Shown: piece after piece, positions 1-11,237 of the stretch
Numbering within the stretch: position 1 is the first letter of the stretch
Layout: the number at the start of each line of letters is the position of its first letter
Source of the DNA: Buxus sempervirens
Taxonomy: Eukaryota > Streptophyta > Magnoliopsida > Buxales > Buxaceae
Direction of reading: 5' to 3'
Length of the DNA stretch: 64,000 bases
Assembly (NCBI GenBank): GCA_947561395.2
Contig: OX387185.1
Coordinates: forward strand, 45,704,602-45,768,601
Translations under genes and position numbers: made by a program
Notes under the pieces: model-generated
What the model saw: only the letters and a program-made list of their open reading frames with translations
Told to the model about the DNA's origin: nothing
Databases searched by the model: none

Positions 1-109
1 CATAATTCAAATACATCAAAACATGTAAAATATGTTAAACTAATTAACCTTAAATGAGATATTTTGTTGGAGAAATTAAAATTATGTTTTTTAGTAAACA
101 TAATATTAA

Positions 110-275
110 TAAGGCCGGATTGGCCGATTCAAATTAAAATAAACTCACCCAAGCCCAACCTTAAATATTACGGACTGTTAAAATCTAGGTTGGACTAGTT
201 CGATGGGCCTAAAAATCATGCCAAAACCCGATTAAAACCGGACCGGGAGGGTTGGACTAGAAATTGCCACCCCTA
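110..275. mobile_element. hAT-type MITE, one end (partial)
   Basis: The segment ends with ATTGCCACCCCTA at 263-275, the reverse complement of the TAGGGGTGGCAAT terminus common in plant hAT-type MITEs. Internal GC-rich name-like repeats (GGCCGG, CCGATT) fit that class. The other end was not found and may lie left of the window, so the start given is only approximate. Confidence 0.4.
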
Positions 276-1224
276 GATGTGTGGGGCTCCCTCTTAACAT
301 AGGCATCTATTCGTGTGTTTGATGATGGCACCAGATAAAGCGGCCTCAACGGTGTAATAAGACAAAATCGTCTGGCTCTCGTCATTGAAAAAATCCTCTC
401 ACGTGGAGTGTCTGGTGTTTTTTCCTTTTTGTAAATGCTGTGTAACGTACCTATTTTTTTTATTTTAATATTAACCATAAAATGCTCCATATGAAAGTAT
501 GTTGGAAGAAGATTTCGTTTTTGCACCACAAAAGAATTTACATGCGTCATGCAAGCCACACATGACATGACTACTCGGAGCTGTGACGCACACACAACAT
601 GTGAGCAACACGGAACCCAAACTCCTTATCAGATTTTAAGGCCATCCTGATATTGGAAGAAAAGTATTACATTAGCCAAAAAAAAGGTAAAATTCCATTC
701 GATTCGTGAGCCCCGGTCCACCACCTGTTTGCCCTATTCCTTTTTCTCTCTGCCTTTTTTAGTTTATTATTATTTGGGAATCCTCAAATCGACATCAGAA
801 TTGCCAGGATTGATACGCGCATGAGGATTAATCTGCGTACAGCTGTTATGCACCACTCAACCATGATAGATAACGACTGACGTTCGTCGACATATAAGCT
901 AGATGTGGCAGAGCATGTACCACTTGATGGATGGAATGGATTAATTAACCGTGTTTTAATAATTTCAAAAATTCTGGCCCTTTTTCCACCCAGGGACCCA
1001 GACCTTCGCCAAATCAGATAATTGGTCATTACTGTCACTGAGAATTAAGAAACCAACGAATATTTATGAGGTTTTTTTTAGATTTTACACCAGCTTTGTC
1101 TCTCATTTCATTTCTATCTTTCATCTTTTCGATTTTTCTTTTCCAAATATACAGATTACAGACTAGTATAGACATCAGATGCGACACGAGAGAGAACGAC
1201 AGGCCTCTCCGCTCCGTTCTCTAA
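276..1224. other. Intergenic, mostly without recognisable features
   Basis: Positions 280-400 resemble part of a dispersed short repeat seen better at 19,254-19,385 and 25,525-25,650 (shared words around GTGGGGCTC and CGTGTGTTT). The rest is AT-rich with no supported gene. The last 200 bases are probably the 3' untranslated and downstream region of the minus-strand gene ending at 1225. Confidence 0.4.
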
Positions 1225-1824
1225 CTATAGAGCCGGAAGCGTCTCGGGTCGCCACTGAAATTCTGAAAAATCGGGCGGCACGTAACTCATGTCCGAGTAA
1301 TCGAACAAACCCTCGAAGGCCAAAATCTCCTCGTTGCTGTTAGGGTTCTGCAACTCCTTGCTATACCCGCTCCCAAATCCAAACGAGTCATAGCTAGAGA
1401 TCCCATCATCGAACCCCCAAAGGTCACTCACTCCAACGGCATCAGAAGCGAGACGCGATTCATCAACGTCCTGGTTGTTCTTCACATCCTCGTCAGACGA
1501 TGAGACCGTCGGAGGGAGTCCCAGCTCGTCATCTGACGCTTCTAACAGGTACCCTAGCTCCGGCTGAGACTCACAGGAATCCGAAGTCAGATCGACCACA
1601 GCTGGCGCCGTAGCCGGAGAAGCGCCAGATTTAGATATCTCTTCTTCGAAGCTTTTCATGACGGAATCGAGATCCTGAACGGCAGGATCCCTGCCGTCCA
1701 CGATTTGATCGGAGTAGTCGTCGCCGAGGATGCCAAGGAGGTCATCTCGGATTCGCTTCGCCTCGGGCGATTCCAGATCCGATTGCTCCGAGTCATCTCG
1801 GACTCGTTTCTTGCATTCCTCCAT
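1225..1824 (-). CDS. Acidic plant-specific protein of unknown function (199 aa)
   Basis: Uninterrupted single-exon frame starting at the ATG at 1824; the longer open frame upstream has only a GTG, so the ATG was preferred. The product is rich in Asp, Glu and Ser. Landmarks are a basic start with SPEAKRIRDDLL (residues 19-30), QDLDSVMKSFEEEI (50-63), the block ELGYLLEASDDELGLPP (89-105), and a C-terminal LFDYSD...FQWRPETLPAL. From memory these blocks recur in an uncharacterised angiosperm family; a nuclear role is plausible from the acidic composition but is inference. Codon usage and GC content rise clearly above the flanks, supporting real coding. A TATA box lies about 150 bases upstream, with a GA-rich leader (1911-1922). 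No known catalytic or DNA-binding domain is visible. Confidence 0.8.
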   Translation of the reverse strand: MEECKKRVRDDSEQSDLESPEAKRIRDDLLGILGDDYSDQIVDGRDPAVQDLDSVMKSFEEEISKSGASPATAPAVVDLTSDSCESQPELGYLLEASDDELGLPPTVSSSDEDVKNNQDVDESRLASDAVGVSDLWGFDDGISSYDSFGFGSGYSKELQNPNSNEEILAFEGLFDYSDMSYVPPDFSEFQWRPETLPAL

Positions 1825-1970
1825 GAGAAGAACTTTAAAGGAAGCGATTCGGGTTACCGACACAAAAGGGTGGTTGAGTGAGGTTAGGATTACAGGAGTA
1901 GTTGGCAGAGAGAGAGAGAGAACGAAAAAGCGGAGGTGGTGACGGTGAAGAAAAGGGAAGAAACAGGAGG

Positions 1971-1980
1971 GTTATATAGG
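1971..1980 (-). promoter_or_regulatory. TATA box of the 1225-1824 gene
   Basis: On the minus strand the sequence reads CCTATATAAC, a good plant TATA box. Transcription would start near 1940-1950, giving a leader of about 120 nt that includes the GA repeat at 1911-1922. Confidence 0.55.
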
Positions 1981-1989
1981 GGAAGAGGA

Positions 1990-4332
1990 ACGGTGCTACG
2001 GATGCTTTCAGCTTATCACGGATGTCTCGCCTTCAACTTTCCTCCTCTTCTTTCGTGCCCTTCACCCCTCGATCGGGATTCCACATTTGATGTCCGGTGG
2101 GTCCCGCAGGGTAGCCGGTCAAATTGTAAATTAAGGACCGGGGATATTTTGGTAATTTGGGTGAAGATATTGTTAGATTTGATGAACTTGCCCGTTGTCG
2201 TCTGCCGTCTAGAAGCGCCAAAACCAATTCAAAGTCCGGGGGTGTAAATAGAGACGGGTGGATGGACTGGCGGTTCAGAATGATAAAATAAAAAAAAGGA
2301 AAAATTGTTTTAAAGATAAAGAGTATGACACGTGGTTAGTCGTCGTCGAGACGGGTGGAAATTTTCCTTTTTGCTAAAAAAGAGAAATATGGGGGGCTGG
2401 CTTTGTCTTCTGTTGATAATTTCAGAGCAGTTTTTGAACGTCAGCCGATTCGCTTCCGGTTCAGCAGGTTTTACCTTTTCTGTTGGCCAGTGGACGGTTA
2501 ATATTTGTTGGGTTTTTTTTTTGGGGCTATTCATGATTTTGGACTTTCACCTTGAAATTTTAATTATGGTTCAGTTCAAAAACGGTTTTTGGGAGATGCA
2601 ATTTCATCAAAATTGATTTCTTGAAATACTTTATAAAAGCTATTTCAAATGAATGGATATTTGCTTATATGAAAGGCGTTGTAAGGATAGGAAGATAAAA
2701 AGCGGTATTCTGTATTACATAATAATACACCGATAAAATATATGAAGGAAAAATGTCATTTGAGTATTCAAATTGTTTTTTTTTCTTAAAATTAATTTAG
2801 TGAAACGAGTAATTAGTCACTTTAAATGTGTTGGTGTGTTGGTGTCTAGTTTTTTCTTTTATTTTCTGAATTCATTAGTAAGGTCTTCAAACCCATTTGG
2901 CAAAAGTTCGTTCCTCGTTGGGTTCAAAATTTTTTTTTTACTAAACAAGACCCAATATATTAATGAACCTTTCGAACATAATTGATCTCTCTTGTTTCAT
3001 CAAACAGAATTGATGACAGGAAGTTGGGGGTTAACAGCCATAAACAAGAAAAAAAGTCCTGAGCGTGATTGCAGTTCTTATTCCTCTATCAGGGTTTTAA
3101 CAAGCGTAAAAATTAGAAGTTTTCTTCCGACATTTTTACTACTTTAATTTATTAGTTGATTCATTATAATTATGACATTTATTGACATGTCGTCAATGTG
3201 GATGACTTGGTGGTTTAACAAAAATTGGTCATCTATACTTGGCATGGTCAGCATTCGATCGCTTGGAATGTAGTTTTTGTATGTGGTTTTGCATGTCACG
3301 AACCCATTGGCCTCAATGTGTTGTAATCTTGGGACCACTTGTAAAAATGATCAAACAACTTCGAATGATGTCATTACAAATTTTTCACGTGATATTGGCA
3401 TTTATTATTGAAATTATAAATTATGAAAAATTCACTTTTTGGCCAGTATTTATAAAAATTGTTCATAAAGATCACATTTGACAAAAAAAAAATTCACTTT
3501 TCAAAAGTAATTGTTTTAAAAAAAAGTAAAAAAAAATAGTGTTTTTTTATTGTAGGAAAAACACGTTTGTGTTCACGTATGACGCACTCGTATCCATTTA
3601 TAATGCGCTTGTGTCCCATGTAAGATACGCTCGCATCCAATGTAGATGCGCATGTGTCTGTAAAATGCACTTATGTCTCAATTAAAGTGATCCTCAAATT
3701 TAATTATGTTTTAAAACTAATCTTATAATTTAATTATAATATACTGTTTTTATAATTATTAATGGTATTCCAAATTATGATGAATTGCTTTTATAATTAT
3801 CGACGAAAGTGACTCTTTTTCATAATTTTCCATTTTGTCCCTTAAAAGTTTAAAAGATTTATCAAAATAATTTTTTTTATAATGTTCCAAAAAATTATAG
3901 TAAAATATTATTGTATCTCTTCGGCAATCATTTATAATTAATTTCTATATACTTCCTAGTATTATTATTAGGCGAATCCAGAAAAAGTTGACTAAACAAT
4001 TTGCTCTACCGTAGGAGTATCTGTTAACAACTTTTGATGAATTCCACATGTCTACCAACAAATTGGGTTGGGAACTTGGGGTTAGAGTGTGTTGCAAGTT
4101 AGTCATACGCGTCCCACCCCTAGCCGCTTTAGAAAACAGGACGCGTTAAGAAAAAACAAATTGCCAATTATATCTGCAATAAATATTATTTATTAGCGAA
4201 ATAAGCAGTTCTTGACGAAACGTGTCCAAAGGGGAAAAAGGAAAACCAGGTTGGACTCTTCACATAAAGCCTGGAGGCAGGAGCGTCTCTCCACAAATAT
4301 GTCGACAATGACTCAACGGCCCTCAGGATGTT
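1990..4332. other. Intergenic, no gene seen
   Basis: Contains the distal promoter of the minus-strand gene (to about 2250), then AT-rich DNA. Short open frames here have no recognisable domains. A run of similar words around 3575-3680 (ACGCGC/ATGCGC-like, GTGTC) looks like a degenerate short repeat. Confidence 0.4.
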
Positions 4333-4611
4333 GGGAAAATTCGTTTTAAGTGATATTTTTTTAACATAAATCAGATTCGTCCAAATCTTAGTTAATTAAA
4401 AATAATGATATTTTTTTTAAAATAATTAGAAATGAAGGTCATGAAAATATTTATAAAAAATTTCTTTCAAATATACTCCAAAATACTTAGAAACCTTGTA
4501 ACTGACGAGAAGGTTTACAAAGAATTTTTTTTTTAGCAAAAGATGTTATGAATAGTAAAATGATACTCATTATTAATTATTTTAAAAAATATAACTTAAA
4601 ACCAATTTTCT
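4333..4611. mobile_element. MITE, family with GGAAAATT-GTTTTAAGT ends (copy A)
   Basis: The left end GGAAAATTCGTTTTAAGTGA is matched in inverted orientation by the right end, whose reverse complement reads GAAAATTGGTTTTAAGTTA, so the element has imperfect terminal inverted repeats of about 35 bp. The interior is AT-rich with no coding. Related copies lie at 27,540-27,890, 35,718-36,048 and 48,424-48,720. Flanks TTG/TTA hint at a 3-bp target duplication but are not identical. Confidence 0.6.
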
Positions 4612-4689
4612 TAGTTCTTTTGTTCGATTTCCTTATTTTTAATCGAAGTCCCTAAAGTGTCTCTTGGGTTTCGAGATGTCTGGTTGAAT

Positions 4690-5040
4690 TGTTAGGTTAC
4701 ATTAGGTTTGGACCGATCTGACTTTCTGTCGAGCCGTCTCCGTCTGGACAGGATCAAGCCAACCGAAAGCCGACCTACCAAAGCGGCGAGACGGGAGATT
4801 CGAGAAGCACGAGTAGGCTGTCGGTTGAACAGGACCAGCTAAGCCGTCATGGCCTCCATTAGCCGCTCCTCGAAACCACAAATATGCTTTAATTTCTCCA
4901 ACTGCACCAGAGGTGTCACGCTTTCCTCCTGCCACAGCTGATTTATCATACGTGTTAGCAGGACACGCAGTCCAAGGTCATGGTTTTCGGTAAGCTGTCG
5001 GTTGATGTGATCCCCAATTGTTACGAACAATTATTTCCAT
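4690..5040 (-). other. GC-rich segment, possible retroelement leader fragment
   Basis: A GC-rich island in AT-rich DNA. On the minus strand it begins with words like TTCGTAACAATTGG, which resemble the start of the internal region after an LTR in plant retroelements, followed by short open frames without a recognisable domain. This is a weak call; it may equally be unrelated low-copy DNA. Confidence 0.25.
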
Positions 5041-6282
5041 ATCGTTCTCGGAATAATATCATCTACAGTTGAAAGTAAAAAAGAAAAAGAAAAAAAATCT
5101 ACAGTTGAAAGTACTTTACCGAAAATTGTTGCTTGCGACGTATATAATAAGCAACTTCAATTAAAATTTTTTTTTTTCACTCTCTCTCTCTCTTTGAAAA
5201 GTAAAATATTTTTTTTTTCCTTTTTTTCAATAAAGCTATATTTGCTTACTTGACAAATAATTATTGACTATACTTGAACTCTCTTATATGACAAACAGCT
5301 TAAGAGAGATGATATCATTCCATTGTTCTTCGCAATTTATGTTCTTCCTATTGAATCAAGGAAATTAAAATTTGATTTTAAGTGAACCACGGGATTTTGA
5401 CCCAACAACAATCTAATTCCATAAATATCCATAAAATCTTATTAATGACTATCCTATCCTAACAATTAAACTCTTACACCAAATAGGAAATTAGAAAAAA
5501 CACACTAATTTGTAAATGTTTATGTGGGATCCACTTAGGAAACACTCTCCATTAGAAGCAAAAGCCTAAATTTGTTAAATGGAAAAGAAAAAATGAAGGA
5601 TGTTTTGAGCATGGAATATTAGGCTTCATATATTAATATAAATTATAAAGCCGTACATATATTACGTAGAAATTTATTATTTTACTGTTTTTATATTTAT
5701 TCAAACTATTAATTAATCGTTGGGTCATCAGCACGAGAGAATCACATCATCATCAATTTGTCATTTTGTATTCGTGGATGCCCTCTCCGTCAGCCTCTCT
5801 TGAGGTGGATGTAGTTAGCTTTATTCCTCGTCGCATTCGTGAAGGCTTCCACATGTTTTGTGTTTGCTTAAGTTTCAAGGGATCCCTGTCTAATTCTATT
5901 CCATCCCTTCCCACCCGTCATGCTGGTGCCGGTGGGGTTGGCCATTCCTTGACCTTTTACGATTGGGAATAAACCTACTGGTCTTTGTCCTTGTAGCTAC
6001 TTCGAACCTTCCTTCTTCTTTTCCATCAAAGTTCATCTGCAACTTAATTGTAGACATAAGAGGTGTTTTTTTTTCTTTTTTAAACAATTAAAAATCAGAA
6101 CTTTTTAAAATTATTTTTGTCCTTTTTAAAACAAGTGAGAACCTTTTTTGTAACATTTAGGTACAAACCAATTATGATTTTAAAAAAGAATAAAAACATA
6201 TTTGGTAAATTTTGATCACCATGATTAAAAAACAGTTTATAATTCTAATAAGTATTGCTTATGGTTGTGGTTGTATTTAATA
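5041..6282. other. AT-rich intergenic, no gene seen
   Basis: Low-complexity poly-T and a short CT repeat near 5180-5195. A slightly GC-richer stretch at 5765-6000 gives open frames on both strands but no recognisable protein. Confidence 0.4.
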
Positions 6283-6625
6283 TTACTAGCAGGGTTGCAC
6301 GTGCAAGACTGCACGTAGAGAGAGGACAAGTGGGGAGAGAGGGAATGGAGAGAGAAGTGGGGCAGTTACAAACTAAATGTTTTTGAACGAAAATAGTGAG
6401 TTGAGACGTGTATAGCCCTGTATTATTGAAATCAAACTATGCAGGGGATGGGCATTTTGGGATGGTTGTAAATTGTTTTGGGGATGCTTCCCAAGGGGGC
6501 GCCTCACGGGTATAGCCCTGTATTATTGAAACCAAACTATGAAGGGGATGGGCATTTTGGGAAAGTTGTAAATTGTTTTGGGCACGCTTCCCAAGGGGGC
6601 ACCTCACGTTATATATAATATAGAT
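6283..6625. repeat. Unclassified element with GCACGTG hairpin and a 100-bp tandem duplication
   Basis: It starts with GTTGCACGTGCAAGACTGCACGT (palindromic GCACGTGC near 6297), then carries two near-identical 100-bp units (6409-6508, 6509-6608) that begin TATAGCCCTGTATTATTGAA and end near CCAAGGGGGC. It finishes in TATATATAATATAG. The end of the region near 41,680-41,710 shares the final CCAAGGGGG...ATATAG pattern, so this is a dispersed family. Confidence 0.5.
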
Positions 6626-6677
6626 TGCTAGTTATGGTGATGATGTTGGTAGTGTGTCTAATGGTGGCAATGGTGAT

Positions 6678-6862
6678 CAGTGGCAGAACCACGTTAGAGC
6701 TGGAGGGGGCAATTACCCCCCCCCCCCCCCCCCCCCCCCCCCCTCGCGTCTAAAATTTTTGGTTTCCCCTTTCGAACTCATTGAAATTTTTATATTTCAT
6801 GATAAATGTTAATTGAAAATTTTTTTTTGCCCTCCAGATTTGGAGTCCTGGTTCCGTCACTG
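6678..6862. mobile_element. hAT-type MITE (CAGTGGCGGA class) with a C28 run
   Basis: The left end CAGTGGCAGAACCACG and the reverse complement of the right end CAGTGACGGAACCAGG form terminal inverted repeats of about 35 bp. Flanking 8-mers ATGGTGAT (6670-6677) and GTGGTGAT (6863-6870) match at 7 of 8, as expected for an hAT target duplication. It split a GGT-rich simple-sequence stretch (6640-6985). An uninterrupted run of 28 C occupies 6716-6743. Confidence 0.7.
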
Positions 6863-6870
6863 GTGGTGAT

Positions 6871-7502
6871 GGTGGAAGTAGTGGAGCTCGTGATCATTGT
6901 GGTGGTCATGGTGATGGTAGTGGAAAATGAGTAGATGGTAGTAGAGGTTAAGGTGGTGGAGATGGAAGTGTGGTAGTGGTGGTGGCCGTGAATGTTGTGG
7001 TAGGTAAACAAGGCAAAATTGATTTGATTAATCAAAGAAAAATTTACAAAAATGGAATTAAAAAAATTTGCAAATATTTCTCAATTTTTAACATTGAAAC
7101 TTTCAAATTCAATCAGATACCTACGGTGTCTAGATCCAAACAAGGGTTACGTGTTCTACAATTAATAAAGCTTTCAAGTGCACTGAATTATTTTCGTGAA
7201 TTAATATACTCAAACAAGTATAAGGGACAACATGCATGATGCATGCTTTCGTTTCTTCCTTGTCCGCTCATTGTTCTTGACTCTTCTTCCTGAGCCTCTT
7301 TAATTAGATAATGACTCAAAACGATTCTCTCTATTTGCACATTCTCTTGGCATCACGAAGGAAACGTGAACAAGCTTTTCTTTTTCTCTTTTCTTTCCTT
7401 TTACTCAATCTCCTTTATACAAAATCAAGCAACAAATTTTCCAAAGTGAAGCCACCTGCCGATCAAAACTGGAAAGGAAAAAGAGGTACGTGATTAGCTT
7501 TG
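6871..7502. other. GGT-rich simple sequence, then AT-rich DNA
   Basis: 6863-7010 is GTGGTGATGG-like simple sequence. The remainder is AT-rich without a supported gene. The last 8 bases (7495-7502, TAGCTTTG) are the left target duplication of the LINE insertion. Confidence 0.45.
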
Positions 7503-7763
7503 AAGAAGCAAAACATATTCTTAACAGGTTCCAGTTCTGGTCGATCAGGCATATTTACAGGGAAGCAAATAGGATTACTGACGCGCTAGCAAATTTCGCA
7601 TCGGAGGAGTACTCATGTTTCTGGAAAAATCACCCTCTTATCTTTATCTCTTCTATCTTAAACTCTGATTTCATGGGAGGTTCTTTCCTTAGAACGGTTA
7701 ATGTTAACAGTTTGTAATTGGTTATTCTGAATGCTTGTTACAAAAAAAAAAAAAAAAAAAAAA
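7503..7763 (+). mobile_element. 5'-truncated LINE (RNase H end plus poly(A))
   Basis: The plus strand encodes a fragment ending HIYREANRITDALANFAS, the C-terminal part of the RNase H-like domain (RVT_3 type) carried by plant L1-type LINEs. A short 3' tail and a run of 22 A (7742-7763) follow. The 8-mer TAGCTTTG occurs directly before (7495-7502) and directly after (7764-7771), a clean target-site duplication marking both ends. Only about 260 bp was inserted, so this is a severely 5'-truncated copy with no coding potential of its own. Confidence 0.85.
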
Positions 7764-7771
7764 TAGCTTTG

Positions 7772-9072
7772 TTCATTAATTAATTTCCATGAATACGTTA
7801 TTGGAGCTGACTAGATTATGACGTTTATTATTATTAGTTTCCGCAGTGGGACACGAGCACAGCACACGCAACACGACAAGGCTTTTAGTAGGTGAGAATC
7901 AGATTAATTTGTTCGTTTCAATCGAGTCATTGAGGCTGACTCGATTGGTTCGTAGCGGTGGATTTGAAGCTCCAACTACTCCATTATATGTATATATCTC
8001 GCACAGTGGTTTTACATAATTTCTCACATACACGTGTTAATGGACGTCAATGGTGGCGAGAAAGAAATGTTTTGGTATAAAAGCGACTAGAATTGCACAA
8101 AGTTTAATTAAGCAAACCCACGCCACAAAACATTTGGGGTGGGGCCCATCACTGAGAATTAATTAACCTACTTTCCCCTCGCTAGACGACAATGCTAATT
8201 ATTAGTCTTCATTCTAATTCAGATTACTCCCGGTGGCACGTGTATAGTGCACGTCCTCACCCTTTACTATAAACATATAAGTAGGGGTTTAAATTTAAAT
8301 GTGAAAAAAAATAGTGGGGTAGTTGTAATTTTCGATTGTTTTAATTGGAAAAGACAATAATTAAAAAATAAAAGGAGAGACCAGGATCTAAGAGAATATT
8401 CCCCCTCCCTTCCATTTACTAACAATATAGATGAAACACTGATCAGAGGAAATTGTGGAATATTTTCCTTAATTTCATGATTTGTGTATCTAATGATTGA
8501 TTAATTTGGGGGTTTCTTGGACGGTCAGAATCAGACATTTAGAAGAGCCTACCCTTCTTTTTATGCTTCATGTCATGTGTAAAACACTAGAGAGCTAAGT
8601 CATTGTTTAATTTTGTTCAATGGTTTCTTAGTCCGTTTGTCAAGGCGCTCCTTAGGGGATGCTTATTGCTTGTCGGCAAATATAGACCTTGGAAGAGGAA
8701 GACTACGTTTTCAATCTTTTGATAAAGACTAGTGAACCATAATTCGAGGATTTTATGTCGGTGTTGATTATGAAATTCATTTAGGAGTGCCTTTAAACCA
8801 CTACAAATGAATATTCAATTAATAAAAAGATTAACAATCCAATTAAAACCCAAAGTAGGCCTATTCGGGTAGATGAAACAGTCACCAACAAAAGAAATAC
8901 TATTGCCTTGTCCTAGTTAGAGTGTGATTGGTCCATTCAAATTAAAAAATTTGTTGATATTGAAAATTTTAATTAGTAAATTTTTTAATTCTATCGGAAA
9001 TAGTCGGATTTGTCCTTTTTTTTTTTTTTTTTACTCCGAGGAGGCAAACTCTCGTTGGATTGAAATTATCTG
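7772..9072. other. Intergenic; contains a GCACGTG-type element remnant
   Basis: 8231-8430 begins GGTGGCACGTG...GTGCACGT and ends AACAATATAG, matching the architecture of the element at 6283-6625 and so probably the same loose family. The remainder is AT-rich; no gene is supported. Confidence 0.35.
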
Positions 9073-9252
9073 TTATGTTCTCGTGAATTGGCCCCTGATT
9101 TGATCGTGAGATGTTGTTATATGGAGCTTCTCATGGTCAACATTTTTTCATGTGGGTCTCATTTGAATAATTATAGCAATGAAAAAAATGCTAGCTCCAC
9201 ATGGCATGCAACATCTCATTTCCAAAGTAGGGGCCAATTCACGAAAACATAG
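9073..9252. mobile_element. Fold-back MITE with TCGTGAATTGGCCCC ends
   Basis: The left arm ATGTTCTCGTGAATTGGCCC is matched in inverted orientation by the right arm (reverse complement ATGTTTTCGTGAATTGGCCC). Similarity continues through GAGATGTTG and the ATGTGGAGCT word, so the whole 180 bp can fold into a long hairpin. A diverged half-copy of the left arm lies at 23,945-24,010. The target duplication is unclear. Confidence 0.65.
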
Positions 9253-9323
9253 CCGACGATTTTGCTCCCTTGTTACCTTAGTTGCATTAATATAAGATTA
9301 AACTCAATTATTTCTTTCTTAAT

Positions 9324-9498
9324 TGTGAGATCTCAAATCTCACATTACTCGAGGAGGAGAAGGTGAAAGGCTATATGTATAGGCTTGTGACTCCCTCAAG
9401 CAACGAGGCCTTTTGGGATAAAACTAAGAGCAAAACCGTGACGCCTGCTGATGGGCCAAAGCGGATAATATTGTTGCGAGTGGAGTTAGGGGGTGACA
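9324..9498. mobile_element. Short solo LTR, TRIM-like (copy 1)
   Basis: Starts TGTGAGATCTC and ends GGGGTGACA, with landmarks CTTGTGACTCCC, GGCCTTTTGGGATAAAAC and GCGGATAATATTGTTGC. The same order appears in the better-bounded copy at 16,852-17,018. The TGTGAGATCC...GTGTTACA-like layout matches a widespread class of very short plant LTRs (TRIMs). No clear target duplication is seen here. A GT repeat follows at about 9517-9532. It is a fossil with no coding capacity. Confidence 0.55.
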
Positions 9499-9755
9499 CT
9501 CTATTCTTTTTGTGTACGTGTGTGTGTGTGTGTGAAGCCACCTTTGAGTAGGTTTCTTTGGATCCACGATTCCTGACCCCACCCATCAACCGACTCTTGC
9601 AAGCAAACGGGTATTGTTGAAGTTAACCCAATCCGTTAAGCTCTCACATACTAGAATGCTAATAAACCTGTCTTCAAAAAAAAAGAATGCTAATAAACCT
9701 AAAGTTTTATATTCTTTATAAGTGAACAGACACACGTACATAAATTTACTATTTT

Positions 9756-10127
9756 CTATCTTCCTACCCTCTTTCTCACAAGAAAGACCAGCAAAAACAC
9801 ATTGAACCAGGAAACCCATGTAGAAGAGTAGATTCACGTTTCACACACAAGACCTTAGAAGGAAGAATTTTAAAAATAGTTCAGTGGAAGTAACAGGTCA
9901 GGTTAGGTAGGTATCTTCTTAAATAGTTCATGGAAGTAACAGGTCAGGTTAGGTAGGTATTTTCTTTCTTCCTTCCCTCTTTCTCACAAGAAATAAAGAA
10001 AAACCAGCGAAGACACGTTGAAGCAGGAAAGCCATGTAGAAGAGTAGATTCACATTTCACACAAGACCTTAAAAAGGAAGTACTTCAAAAATAGTTCAGT
10101 GGAAGTAACACGTCAGGTTAGGTGGGT
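9756..10127. repeat. Tandem duplication, about 208-bp period
   Basis: The block starting near 9761 (CCCTCTTTCTCACAAGAAA) repeats from about 9969. Shared landmarks in both are CATGTAGAAGAGTAGATTCA, CAAGACCTT and TAGTTCAGTGGAAGTAACA. Inside unit 1 a 40-bp piece ending GTCAGGTTAGGTAGGTAT is itself duplicated (about 9885-9960). Confidence 0.75.
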
Positions 10128-10918
10128 CCGACTATTTTGACCCATTTATTAAACGGGCAGGTTTGAACTGAATATTTGTCTATTAACACCGTACCCCATC
10201 AATTGACCCGAAATTTCTCCATTAACTGACAACTCAATTTGGCTGAAAACCTTAGCGTGTTGAGTCTAACTTAATACGTGGTTAAGCAGGTGGGGGCGAA
10301 GAAGAGAAGCAGCTTCGCCTTCTGATCCACGCCATACAAACAAGTAATACATGTTCAAAGCAAAAGCAAAAGCAAAAGAAGATCATCTTTTAAGATAGAT
10401 ATTATTCGGAGGAACATGAGGGTGATGTTACAACCAACAGTAAATACCTCGAAAGTCCAATTGTTCTTATTCAAGGGAATCAACAGTGCAAAAGCAGAAT
10501 TTTGAATGCAAGTCATCACCCCAGACCAGAACAATGCGATTCCTTTCTTTCATTTTCGTTCTATCTTTGGGGTTTAGATCAGATGACAGATGTTCTTGAC
10601 TTTAAAATTAAGTATTTGTATCGTGCATGACTTCTTCCTTTTTGTATATTTTGAGTGGTTGCTTAAGAAGCCTGGTTTCTACTCATACCAAATTCGGTGG
10701 GTCCTTAAAGAATAGACCCACAAGTTTTCCTAAAAGTTGGATCGGACCAAAATAATTTGATCCAAGCTGTTGGGTTTCAGATTCGCTATATTGGGTTGTG
10801 GGGCATAGTATTGAATAAGCATGGCTTGAACTTCTTGCTTGGGCTATCTCTAGCCAAAACCCCCCCAATTGCATGCATTATACTTAATGAACAAGTAATA
10901 AAGACGTAAAGTATACCT
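10128..10918. other. Intergenic, no gene seen
   Basis: A short GCAAAA repeat lies near 10,360-10,378. No recognisable gene or element ends. Confidence 0.35.
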
Positions 10919-11237
10919 AGGCATAACTTTTGCAAGGCTCTTTTGTCATATTCACAATTTTTTCAAGTATTGGTCAATTTCTTTTATTGAAATTCATCTT
11001 TAAAATATTGAAATAGTTTGGCTATGCTATAAAGACTATTTAAGTTAGATTATAGCATTTTATATTATCCTTTTGATAGGCATAACTTTTGCAAGGCTCT
11101 TTTGTCATATTCACAATTTTTTCAAGTATTGGTCAATTTCTTTTATTGAAATTCATCTTTAAAATGTTGAAATAGTTTGGGTATGCTATAAAGACTATTT
11201 AAGTTAGATTATAGCATTTTATATTATCCTTTTGATA
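10919..11237. repeat. Recent 159-bp tandem duplication
   Basis: The unit starting AGGCATAACTTTTGCAAGGC at 10,919 recurs at 11,078 with only two or three visible differences, including ATATTG/ATGTTG and GGCTAT/GGGTAT. The near identity in noncoding DNA implies a recent event or an assembly duplication. Confidence 0.85.

Noticed and set aside
1730-2247. Plus-strand frames opposite the 1225-1824 gene
   Set aside because: They are antisense shadows of the GC-rich coding and promoter sequence with no family resemblance.
6640-7010. GGT/GAT-rich stretch as a coding Gly/Asp repeat
   Set aside because: Simple sequence without a supported start or splice structure, split by a hAT-type MITE.
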